From assembly GCF_964355755.1 (NCBI RefSeq), contig NC_092673.1, forward strand, positions 12,901,001 to 12,965,000: a stretch of 64,000 nt of DNA. Reading direction: 5' to 3'. Made by a program: the position numbers and the translations under genes. Positions 45,214 through 54,662 of this stretch are shown one piece after another (position 1 is the stretch's first letter; each line of letters begins with the position of its first letter). The notes beneath the pieces were generated by a model. The model ran no database searches. It was not told where the DNA came from and saw nothing but the letters and a program-made list of their open reading frames with translations. Origin of the DNA: Antedon mediterranea (lineage: Eukaryota > Echinodermata > Crinoidea > Comatulida > Antedonidae).

Positions 45214-46550
45214 CCACCATGCATAATTAGGCAAAGTACTATTGAAATTATCATTATTGCATAATGCAGTGTTTTTAAAATTGTAATGAATTTTCTATGA
45301 TAATAACTTTTTTTTTAATTAAGTAGATCTCAACAAGATGCACCCCAGCAAACAATAAGAAAATCAGTATTTAGAAGGATTTGGACAGCAGTGCTTCATC
45401 TTTTTTGTATCAAAGGAAGTGGTTGGTGGATTGAAGGCGGATAGCAACTTAAGTTTGTCATCATCATTACAATCGTCTCTGTGGTCTTCGACATTTTCAC
45501 TTTCTCCTGCCCAGATAGTTACATCAGGGATATCACCCGGAGAGGTAATTCTCCCATGGCAAAATGTTCGTAGCACGTCAGCGTCATCATCTACAGTTTC
45601 TTAAGCCCAGTGCATTTTTAAACTACCAACATCCATGTTATCACCGAGTGTGATACCACCAGAAAATAAACGTTTTGTAGTGTGCCATCATCGTTGTCAT
45701 CACAATGGCCATTATCATCTGCCAGTAGCGATATAGATCCTACATCAAAACTTCCGGAAACCCTGCCGCCTGTGAGGTTACTGGATAGTTGAAATGTCTT
45801 TGACCTTTGTAATCCTCTATGTCTTGGAAAGGGAAGGTTTGGCCATGTTGACCTTATATTATCAAATCCACTTCGTCACAGTCAAGATGGCTTTTTAAGA
45901 TAGTTACAACAATCCTGATTGGTGCCAGATGGTAATGGAAGCGGGTTACATGAAGCTTCCTTCTGTTCCTTGAGTCTTCTTGCGTTTTTCGTCAAGCTCA
46001 AGTATGCTGTATTATGGTACAGCAGTTTATTGAAAACACTCGCACTATTTCCAGTAAAATATGACTGCATGTATTGCTAACTGGACAGCCATCTTTAAGT
46101 GCGCTTCGATGTATATCTATGACAATAGAAGTTGTCATTGCCCTCAATACCATGCACCAACGAGGACTACTTCCAAATGATGTAGCACTTAGAAACATCC
46201 TTGTCCACCATGATGGAACCAACTGTAAAGCGAAGCTTACAGACTTCGGGATGGCATACAGACTACAATATCCAAGAAAACATAGGCAGTTAACTTTTTC
46301 ATTGCTGGATGAGGGACCACAATTCCACCAAGGTTATCCAGACGTAGCACAAGAAAAATACCTTGCTGGTGCTTGCAACTGTTAAGAGTGACGTATATTC
46401 CGTCGGTCATACTTTGAAGATGTTAGCATTAGCAATTGGAAGCAGGGAGAAGGTTGACCTTGGAGAAGCTTGTGCAGCATTCGATGCGGATGATTGATTA
46501 TCTCTAGATCGTGTAATCAAAATCTTGATCACCATTAAAGAAAATGAATA
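45214..46550 (+). pseudogene. Protein-kinase-like gene, copy C
   Basis: It matches copy B from its upstream flank (AGGCAAAGTACTATTGAAAT) to its 3' end, 4.85 kb further on. The Ser-rich leader is open at 45419-45604, LGKGRFGHVDLILSNP is followed by a frameshift that destroys the lysine strand, and 46074-46385 keeps HQRGLLPNDVALRNILVHHD and LTDFGMAYRLQYPRKHRQ (catalytic loop and DFG intact). The defects differ from those of copy B, so the common source was probably intact. The C-terminal part is again broken near 46385. Confidence 0.75.
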
Positions 46551-46684
46551 GACAGTTCACAATTATTATTAAACGATAGTAATATAAAAATCATAAAATA
46601 TCGGAAAAAAATTGTAAAAACAGATTTTCATCAGTCTTTGGTAGATTTGATGTTCAATGATAATTATTCTAATATTATCATAAA

Positions 46685-46850
46685 GTTAGTTGCTTGGAAT
46701 CCTATGGTCCATCCCAATGGAGATGGCCAAACAAACCTGGTATCATTTGGTATAAATCTGATCAGATATGTAGACAACTTGATGTACCAGAGCAGATAAT
46801 ACCTGCCAGTGCCAGTAAATGTCTGAAAATTCCATCCTGCCACTACAGCA
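46685..46850 (+). pseudogene. C-terminal fragment of a transposase-like protein
   Basis: A short frame reads GIIWYKSDQICRQLDVPEQI and SASKCLKIPSCH. A comparable FCWYKQGQIIKSL segment ends the transposase remnant at about 59260. With 42675-42800 and 43400-44222 this could be one old transposon split by the Penelope and kinase insertions. Confidence 0.3.
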
Positions 46851-46859
46851 AATATTTTT

Positions 46860-47300
46860 AATTGAATTTTTCAAATATACTGTAATTCAATTGGTTGATT
46901 GTTATAATTTTGCTTACCAAAGTTATACTTTATGATGTTATACTGAAATTTAAAGTTATAAAATAAACTTGAACTTCATAGCCATTTAAACTTTTTGTAT
47001 TATTTTGTGTTCATTCCGTCCCGCCACCGAAACATGTTATGTTGCCATGACAACAGACAGGTGGTGCATCATCAAACTAATATTGCAAAATATAGTACCT
47101 GTTATTAACTTGCCTGACCCAAAACATTCACTCTCTGTGATTGGTATATAATATAATAAAATAATAAATAGTACAGTATTGTATTTTCCGTCCTGCTCCC
47201 AGCAGGGGGTTTTGGATTAGGCCCATCACTGCTTCCTAAAGCAGAGATTATTTCTTCGGTCATCAAATACTTTTTACATATGTCAGGGAACATGCTTCTG
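46860..47300. other. Non-coding stretch, nothing seen
   Basis: AT-rich sequence with no convincing frame, hairpin or repeat. Confidence 0.4.
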
Positions 47301-47309
47301 ACTTACCAG

Positions 47310-48790
47310 ACACAACAACTTGCTAAAGAATGAGTTGCGGGAACTGTCTGACCTACATGTAGAAGAAGCTTTAAATAATAAGTCAAAAACTCTGTATTAT
47401 GATGGGACGTCATAAAAAAAGAAGCATGTCGCAGAAGTACAAGTCAGTGATGAAGACAAGATATACACATTAGGGTAACAGAAATGACAGGGGGAAAGGC
47501 TGTGATTATGTTGAAGCTATCAATGAAGTTATTCCACCAAATGGTTCCATCCATGAAAACATATCAAACACAATGACCGACAGATGTATTGTAAAGAAGT
47601 CCGTCAATACCACATTAAAGAATCAGAAATCCAACAAATTATTAAACGAGTTCCTTTGTGAAATGCACCCTAGCGACACTATCGGAAAGTCAATGTCAAG
47701 CATTCTGAAATTATTCGAAGATGAAAACGAGGTTGAGGATACCAATTCATTTGCACAAAGAGGGATTAGCAAAACAGAAGGACTAATTGCATCAGTAATC
47801 TAACCTAACATCTAATGCAGCAAGTGCGATTCCTGCGGAAATCGAAACACATTTGAAACATCACAATTATAATTTTAATGGATTTTTTTCTAAAATTATT
47901 GGAAATCACTTTCATGTTTTATTTCTGAATGGTGGGGCGGTTTATTTTTTTTAACAACCCTTATTATCTGTACTAGGAAAACACATCATAAGTAGAAAGA
48001 TCTTTTAATCCTACAAACAAATGCCCAAGAAGCTGTTGACCAAATTAACAAATGGTCCGATGATCTATTGACGATAATTCAATGTACAGGAAGTTTGAAA
48101 GAAAGATGTCGTATTCTTTAAAATAATAGAATGTGATGAAGATAATTCCCTGCTGTCTTTTCTACTACAACAGATGCTTCGTGAATATTAAATGTATGCA
48201 AACAACAACTTGGAGATCAACTTGATGGAGGGTGCTACGATTCTCCCAGTGAGCAACTGACAGAGCAAGCCCAGTCATGCAGAGCCACCACCATCAGCGG
48301 GGAACGAGTATTTGGACAATTCGACCATTACATAAAACGGGCCCCCAATGCAACGCTCAGTTACAGCGATTCAAAAATTGTTTTTAAAAACAATAAATCC
48401 ATGTATTGGCAAAACTAATCAAAACAGCAAGAATCGAATCAAAATCGTATAATCAAGAAAAGATAAAAAAACACACGAGAAGATCTAATTGCTGACCTCT
48501 CACCATTGGTGGTCTTTGGAAGACAAAAGAAGAAATGGTCACAAATATTTTAAATCTCAAGACGGTCACCAAAGTCATTTTTGCTGTGAAGACACAACTG
48601 AAAGTAAGAAAAAATCTTATTTGTCAGAAAGTAGAAGAGCATCTTTTTTGTTTTTCCCTCAGCTGGAAAAAAGCACTCCTTTGAACAACTTAAGGAAATT
48701 CTTTTGATTTTAATGGAGTCGATGGTGAAGTCTCCCATACAAAACCTCATCACTCAACCAGAACTTTTGATTGGGAAACAAATTAAACAC
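47310..48790 (+). pseudogene. Decayed DNA-transposase-like gene (unassigned family)
   Basis: Frames read ELRELSDLHVEEALNN, LYYDGTS (possible first catalytic Asp), the open piece 47573-47803 with NTMTDRCIVKKSVNTTL, LLNEFLCEMHPSDTIGKSMS and, further on, LGDQLDGGCYDSPSEQL, ISGERVFGQFD and APNATLSY with FKNNKSMYW. These pieces, in this order, recur in a widespread group of transposon-derived proteins of marine animals. Many stops and shifts are present. The superfamily could not be named. Confidence 0.5.
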
Positions 48791-48796
48791 CTCTGG

Positions 48797-48830
48797 ACAG
48801 TGGCGTATCCAGGATTTTGAAGTCGGGAGG
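48797..48830. mobile_element. Possible terminal repeat of a further DNA transposon
   Basis: CAGTGGCGTATCCAGGATTT is close to the CAGTGGCGTAGCCAGG-type ends common in animal hAT-like elements. The matching opposite end was not found in the window. Confidence 0.35.
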
Positions 48831-49305
48831 GCCGGGAATTGCCAATTTGCCGACAAAATCAGTGTCATACCTGTACTGTACATGCCTAGGCCTACACATC
48901 AATAATTATGTTCTAGGATTGCATAGTCATGTTGTCTTATAGGGATAACGATGCAAAATTAAAACCAAATTAAACATTATCTGTTAGTATGTTGTATTAA
49001 TATTACAATAAAGAAAGAATTACGAAAATCTGACTTGTTGTAGTTTTCAAAATATATGGTCTAAAACATCGCCGAAAATGATCGTTTTTAGCCACGAAAG
49101 AAGTAAAAACAATTTGCGACTTCAGTCGACAATTCTATTAACTGTGCCATTTTTGGTTAAAATAATTACATATAACTACGTTTTTTAGTAATTTATTTTA
49201 TATCACCATTGGAAATATCAATAAAACATGTTATTAAATGCTTATAAAATATATAAAGTTGTTTAACGGAATTCGGACAAATTCATTGCTCTAACTTTGT
49301 GTAGT
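48831..49305. other. Non-coding stretch after the transposon-like end
   Basis: No open frame or repeat was recognised. One GTAGGCCTA-type word occurs near 48885-48895. Confidence 0.4.
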
Positions 49306-49424
49306 ACCGATCAGAGAGACCATGTGACTTTATGGTACACGCGCGAGAGAAAACATTCCACTGCCGGTGATTCGCATTCACCAATCAAATCAGCTAGAAT
49401 CCAAAATCATTCAACCGTGAGCAA
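49306..49424 (+). repeat. 119-base direct repeat, copy 1 (left of Harbinger)
   Basis: It differs from 54544-54662 at about two positions in 119. It includes ACCGATCAGAGAGACCATGT and ends CATTCAACCGTGAGCAA. It lies 81 bases outside the left end of the Harbinger element. Confidence 0.95.
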
Positions 49425-49773
49425 CATTAGGTGTACATCCCGATTAGAACTTTTTGGTCAAAATCCTTATCAGATAAATCAACTAAGCAGGTGATTAATG
49501 ACCAGTGGCCGTATTCACCAATCTCACTTAGGCTAAGGGAAATACTTACCCTTAAAATTTAAGAATTCCCTTAACAAAGGGAAACACTTAAGGGGTATTC
49601 ACAAATGAGTTAAGGGATTCACTTACCTAAGGGAAACACTTAATTTTAAGTAAAACACTTAAGAGAAAAATATTTATAAATATTCATGAGTTTCCCATTG
49701 TCCAATCAAAAAGAGAGACAATGTGTCCAATATCCAATCACTTTCCCTCATTCAAACCTCATTTGCATATTCA

Positions 49774-51426
49774 ATGAAAATTTTTGCTGGCAACAAAAAA
49801 ATGGCAGCAACAAAACGAAAACCTAATTGGAAGGACGAAGAAAAGGAGGTGTTGGTAGCCGAGTATGGAAAAAGAAAGAATATTTTAAGAGCTGCTTTTG
49901 ATAGTAAAATAACCTATAAACAAAAAACAACAGCCTGGCAAGAGATTACCGCTGCTGTCAAACAAACAAATCCAACTGCCGTCAGGGACCAACAAAATGT
50001 TTTTAAAAAATGGGAAAATCTGGTTTCGCAGGCAATGCAGAACATTACATCGTTCAAAAAAGACATTATGCAAACAGGTAAAATTTAGTTTGTAGTCCTA
50101 TAAATACTTTTTAATTCCAAAATGTAGTTGTTGTTAGGGAACATCACCCAATGCTAGGCCGATATGCTTCTTTACTTAGACTAACTTTAATTAGTTTAGT
50201 AGTAAAAACACGGCTGAATTTAAAATAACAATGGTTAACAGTTTATTTAAACAAGAAAACACAAGCTAAGTTTTTTTATATTACCACAAGTTGCTTTTTA
50301 TGATAGGATTAGATAGCATACTAACGGTGATACTAACCTTGGTCGGCTAGGCAAGCCAACACGCCTAAATTAAAATACGCTAGCCTAGCCTACTACCTAG
50401 GCCTAGGTAGTAGCCTATGGCCTTAGATATGCCTAGACGGGTATAGGTCTAGTAGGAATTCCCGATAGTAGGCCTAAGTATAAAATAAATAATGTAAAAA
50501 TGCCATCCAGCCTGGCCCTACTGTTGTTATTATAGCCATGCTAGCTAGGTAGTAGGCCCTCCTAGTACTAGTAGTAGTAGAGTAAAGTATGCTAAATCTT
50601 CATCAGTCAGAGTTGCCCCAGCACACTAACAGAAAATAATAATATAAACAGGCCTACTAGCTATTATACTAGTAGTAGTAGGCCTATCCCAGTAGTACTT
50701 CACTAGGCCTAACAAAATAAAGGACATTCATATAGGACAGTTGTCTAGAGTGTATGCTTTAATAAATACAGTATAAATAAGTAGTTAGCCTAGTATTACT
50801 ATTTTTTATCAGGTGGTGGCCCTCATACAATTCCAGAACCATCTGCACTTGACAGGGCAATAGAGGGAATTTTGGGACAAAGTTCGCCCGTCTTTGGAGG
50901 CATCCAAGGTGGAGTTGATTCTGGAACAGTGACTGACTGTAGGCCTACACATTCATTACTGATTGCAGTCAGTTTTGATGACATTGATTTAAATTTTTCG
51001 TAAGTGTTAATTGATGTTAATTAAATCGCAAATAAATGTTTAAAACAATACATAAATGAATCAAATAACTGCTTAGTCTTGTGTTAGTTTATTGTCAGAC
51101 TATGTAATTTTTATTTAACTGCATTTAATTAACTGCATCAGAACTGTATTTTATACAAACTGCAATTAATTAAGATCATTAACCATCTACACTTAAGACC
51201 GTTTTCTTATAGATCTCAAGATACAGGCATTAATCCGATGCTTTCAAGTGAGTATGCAACTGTGCCAGAACCAACATTCACATCGTGTAATTCCACCGCT
51301 GCAATGCACCGGAAGTTGATATTGATGGAGATGGAGAAAGTAAAAAAAGAGAGAGAGAAAATAAAATTAGAAAAAGAGGTTTTACTTTTAAAAAAACAAT
51401 TAATAATCAAACAATTAAATGAATAA
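49774..51426 (+). CDS. Harbinger Myb/SANT-like DNA-binding protein (3 exons)
   Basis: Exons 49774-50077, 50813-50999 and 51213-51426 join in frame (phases 1 and 2, donors GTAAAA and GTAAGT) to 234 residues. The N-terminal part (NWKDEEKEVLVAEYGKRKNI, then WQEITAAVKQTNP and VFKKWENL) is a trihelix Myb/SANT-like domain with the spaced tryptophans. The end is a charged coiled coil (EMEKVKKEREKIKLEKEVLL). Such proteins bring the nuclease to transposon ends and into the nucleus. The start could also be the ATG at 49801. Intron 1 is crowded with AGGCCTA words. The gene shows no lesion. Confidence 0.82.
50380..50740. repeat. TAGGCCTA-rich intronic tract
   Basis: Words of the form AGGCCTA, CTAGGC and TAGTAGTAG recur many times in intron 1 of the Myb-like gene. 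A similar concentration is at 59330-59665. No larger unit is repeated exactly. Confidence 0.6.
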
Positions 51427-51482
51427 TAATTAAGTTGTGGGTTTTACATTTATAAAATATTAAAGGAACAGTGATTATTATG

Positions 51483-51798
51483 GATGTATTGTCCCCCTGA
51501 AAACATATTTTACAATTTTTTTTTTTGATTATGCCATTTTAATATCATATAATAGTTATCCACTTTTGACCAAAAATTGGATTGAAACAAAAATTATTTA
51601 TCTGAAAAACTGTAATTTAAAGCAAAAAATAGTCAAATTGGCTGCCAGCCAATGGATTTTTGGTTGAATTTAACCATTTGTTTTGTCATTTTTTTTCTAC
51701 GCAAGTTATTAATTTGATTAAAACTACAAAATAACCTATTCAAAGTCTGATTTAAATAATCTTATTTTTTATGTTTTTGGAGGACAATACATCTTTAA
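51483..51798. mobile_element. MITE family C copy nested in the Harbinger element
   Basis: The ends GATGTATTGTCC and GGACAATACATC(TTTAA) are inverted repeats, as in the copy at 30095-30617. Its interior TTGGCTGCCAGCCAATGGAT is the inverse of words in 15060-15300. It lies in the intergenic gap between the convergent Harbinger genes. Confidence 0.75.
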
Positions 51799-52144
51799 CA
51801 TAAATAAATAATATAAACTTTTAAATAGTTGTTAAATTAAATGTTATGTACAATATCATGTTCCACATGAAAGGCCTATTGAAAAAAAAAAATTAATTTT
51901 AGTATATTGTGTATTTAAATATACAATCATTTTTCAGTACACCAAGTTTAACGCAAGGTTGAATGTCTCAACGTTTCAGTTGAACTTCAACCAACTTCTG
52001 AAGTAACTAAACATGTTGTTCTGCAAATCTAACTTCACTATTTTTATATGCCCTGCAAACCTTATTTAAATTATTATTGTATAATAAAGTACCAGATGGT
52101 AAATTAAATATAAAATGTACTGCAATTAGCTTTTTTTTAACCTT

Positions 52145-53196
52145 TTACTGATTAAAAAATTGTTCAACTAAGCGCTGCCTTGCAAGTCTACCATTCATGT
52201 TTGCACCTTCTGCATCTTCGTGAGGTATATGAGGTGGTTGTTGGTAATGATTCAATGGGTCATTAAAGATGTCGGGCATCCTTCTTGCTTTTGCAAAATT
52301 GTGTATTGCTGCTGTTGCTGCAATAATCTGACAGCACTTGGCTGGAGTAACTCGGAGTTCTGCATGAAGAGAGTGAAATCTTCTTTTCCATACATTGATC
52401 ACATTTTCCACTATGCAGCGTGTGTGTTTAAGGGCTGCATTGTATCGCTCTTCCCCTCTATTTCTTGCATGTGAAATTGGCGTCATCAAGTATGGAAGGC
52501 ATGGGTAACCACTATCACAAAGAATTATTCCTCTTCGGTCTCCCCTTGCAAACTGTTCGCCTAAAGCACTCTTCCGCCAAATTTTTGCATCATGTGCATT
52601 GCCAGGGTGTCTAGCGACTATGTTCGTAATAAACATTTTAGCATCGCATACAACTTGTACATTAATGGAATGGAACAGCTTTCTATTTACGTAGACTTCT
52701 TCATGTTCGGAAGGAGATAGGATTTTTACATGGGTTCCATCTACTACCCCAACGATTCCAGGAAAACCCGATATCTCATAAAACTCCTGCTGGATACGAA
52801 CAATGTCCGCATTGTTTGGAAATTGTACAACTCTTGGAAATACGTTTTGAATGATAGAATCAGTTACCCTCCAAATAATACGGGATACAGTTGGCTGTGA
52901 GATTTTACTTACATCTGCACACACACTTTGAAAGGATCCAGTCGCATAAAATCTTAGAGTTGTGCACACTTGCAAAATTGGTGGTACTGGCTGATTTCGT
53001 TTAGTTGGTAATGTTAAATCAGCTAATAGCAAATGTGTTAGCTCTCTCAAACCAGCACCGTTCATCCGAAATCTCATGTAAAGTTCTGTCTCATTCCATT
53101 GGGGAAGGGGTTCTGCCTGTCCAGTATAACCCTTTCTCTTCTTAGAGCTCTCTCTATTAAAAAGAAATGAGCAGCCATCTTCAACGAAAATAATGT
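52145..53196 (-). CDS. Harbinger DDE nuclease (HARBI1-like transposase), probably frameshifted
   Basis: The open frame from the ATG at 53077 to 52145 encodes 310 residues with GIVGVVDGTHVKI (first Asp), GIILCDSGYPCLPYL (second Asp) and TRCIVENVINVWKRRF (Glu), the catalytic triad of Harbinger DDE nucleases, preceded by a helix-turn-helix-like VSKISQPTVSRIIWRV. It cuts and joins transposon DNA in the nucleus. Upstream of 53077 the family-like start MAAHFFLIERALRRERVILD followed by RQNPF lies in a different frame (ATG at 53178). A single-base deletion in the G/C run at about 53101-53110 would explain this. Alternatively the open frame continues to an acceptor at 53197-53198 and begins in an upstream exon. 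Confidence 0.88.
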
Positions 53197-53619
53197 CTAA
53201 AACAAAACAAAAAATAATATTGTAGTGAAATTATGTAAGACGTCGACACCCCTTTCTTAATTTATGGAACAGTCTGGGTGAGACTGCTGATTGGTGGATG
53301 TAACATTAGAAGGAATCCACATGCTAATCAGTTTCAACCACCAAAGATTACAGACGTACGTAGTATAGGGTTATTACTGCACTAAACTAAACTTCGAAAT
53401 ACATCATCTCTATTAGTATTGAATCTTAGGTAGGCATTAAATCGTTATCACTGTGTACTCTATGAAGTTGAAAGGATAATGAAACCATTTAGCAGGGTTA
53501 GTATAGTGTGTGTTTCTTTATCATCTGGATTGATTATCGTCTTCGGAAAACACCGACGCCCGGACCCACTCTCGCTCACACCGACGAGGCAGATAAAAAC
53601 GTTACAATATAGTCAGTCC

Positions 53620-54010
53620 TTGGCTTATACTAATTTGTATGGTGAAGGTCAAGAAACATAGATCTAGATGCTATTAACAAACCAAACTTCGGCCCAAACT
53701 TATGTGCAGGCCTAAACCTGTCTTTGTGCATATGAGTCCTAGGCTGGTTACTGGGTAGACCAACTAGCATCTCTACCTAGCCTTATCTGGGGCTATTTTC
53801 TATATACAAATAAATGAACAGCGATCTTCCACGAAAATATTGACAGTCAAAACAACAAATAAATGCATATAGGCCTAGGCACAGACTAATTTGTATGGTG
53901 AGGATCAAGAAAATATATATTTGATGCTACTTACAAACCAAACTTCTGTGTAGTTAGGCCAAACCTGTCTGTATTGAGAAATATTATGAATCCTAGGCTG
54001 GTTAACTTAG
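53620..54010. repeat. Diverged direct duplication upstream of the nuclease gene
   Basis: Segments near 53632-53760 and 53880-54010 share ACTAATTTGTATGGTGA, AACAAACCAAACTTC-like, AAACCTGTCT and CCTAGGCTGGTTA words in order. Between them, 53800-53870 resembles the region 53165-53215 around the first codons of the nuclease. The 5' region of the gene has thus been duplicated within the element. Confidence 0.7.
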
Positions 54011-54543
54011 CACTCGCACTTGCAGAATCATCAGCAAAACCAAGGTACGAATAGAGTTAAGAGAACATTTAAGGGACCTCTGAGGTCCCTTAAAAGTTAA
54101 AGGGAAAATAGACCAAGTTAAGGGTTCCCTTAACCTTAAACCATTTGTGAATACCAATTAAGTGAAACCCTTAATATTTTCTTGATTTAAGGGAAATTCT
54201 TAGGATTTAAGGGAAATATCTCACTTAAGTGTGATTGGTGAATACGGCCACAGGCTTATACGGTTAGGTGTGACCAATGCACACTGCGCCCCACGATAAA
54301 TAAGCTCTAAACAATCACTCCTAGATGTCCCGCACAATTGGCTGTGGGAATTAATGACTCAACGCAATGATGTCGAGAGATTGAGTGCCTAAAATTTCGC
54401 AAGCCACGCTAGACGACGCTTCGCCTCACCGGGCGAGCGATATGCAAATTTTGCCGCCGCAACAATACCTTGAAATATTCTAGGGTTCTATACCTACCAC
54501 TCTAGAGAGGGCGCTATACTAGACTATAGTTTTCAAATGTGAC

Positions 54544-54662
54544 ACCGATCAGAGAGACCATGTGACTTTATGGTACACGCGCGAGAAAAAACATTCCGCT
54601 GCCGGTGATTCGCATTCACCAATCAAATCAGCTAGAATCCAAAATCATTCAACCGTGAGCAA
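54544..54662 (+). repeat. 119-base direct repeat, copy 2 (right of Harbinger)
   Basis: Near-identical to 49306-49424, same orientation, 294 bases outside the right Harbinger end. Confidence 0.95.

Larger units (their letters stand above)
49506..54250. mobile_element. Near-complete PIF/Harbinger DNA transposon
   Basis: The left end TGGCCGTATTCACCAATC (49506-49523) and the right end, inverted (54233-54250), are identical over 18 bases, and CAG stands on both flanks as a 3-base target duplication. Both ends are lined with AAGGGAAA and CTTAAG words, and a second inverted pair (GGTATTCACAAATG) lies inside. It carries the two genes expected of this superfamily, arranged tail to tail: a Myb/SANT-like protein (+) and a DDE nuclease (-). 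A small MITE of family C (51483-51798) sits between them. Confidence 0.92.
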
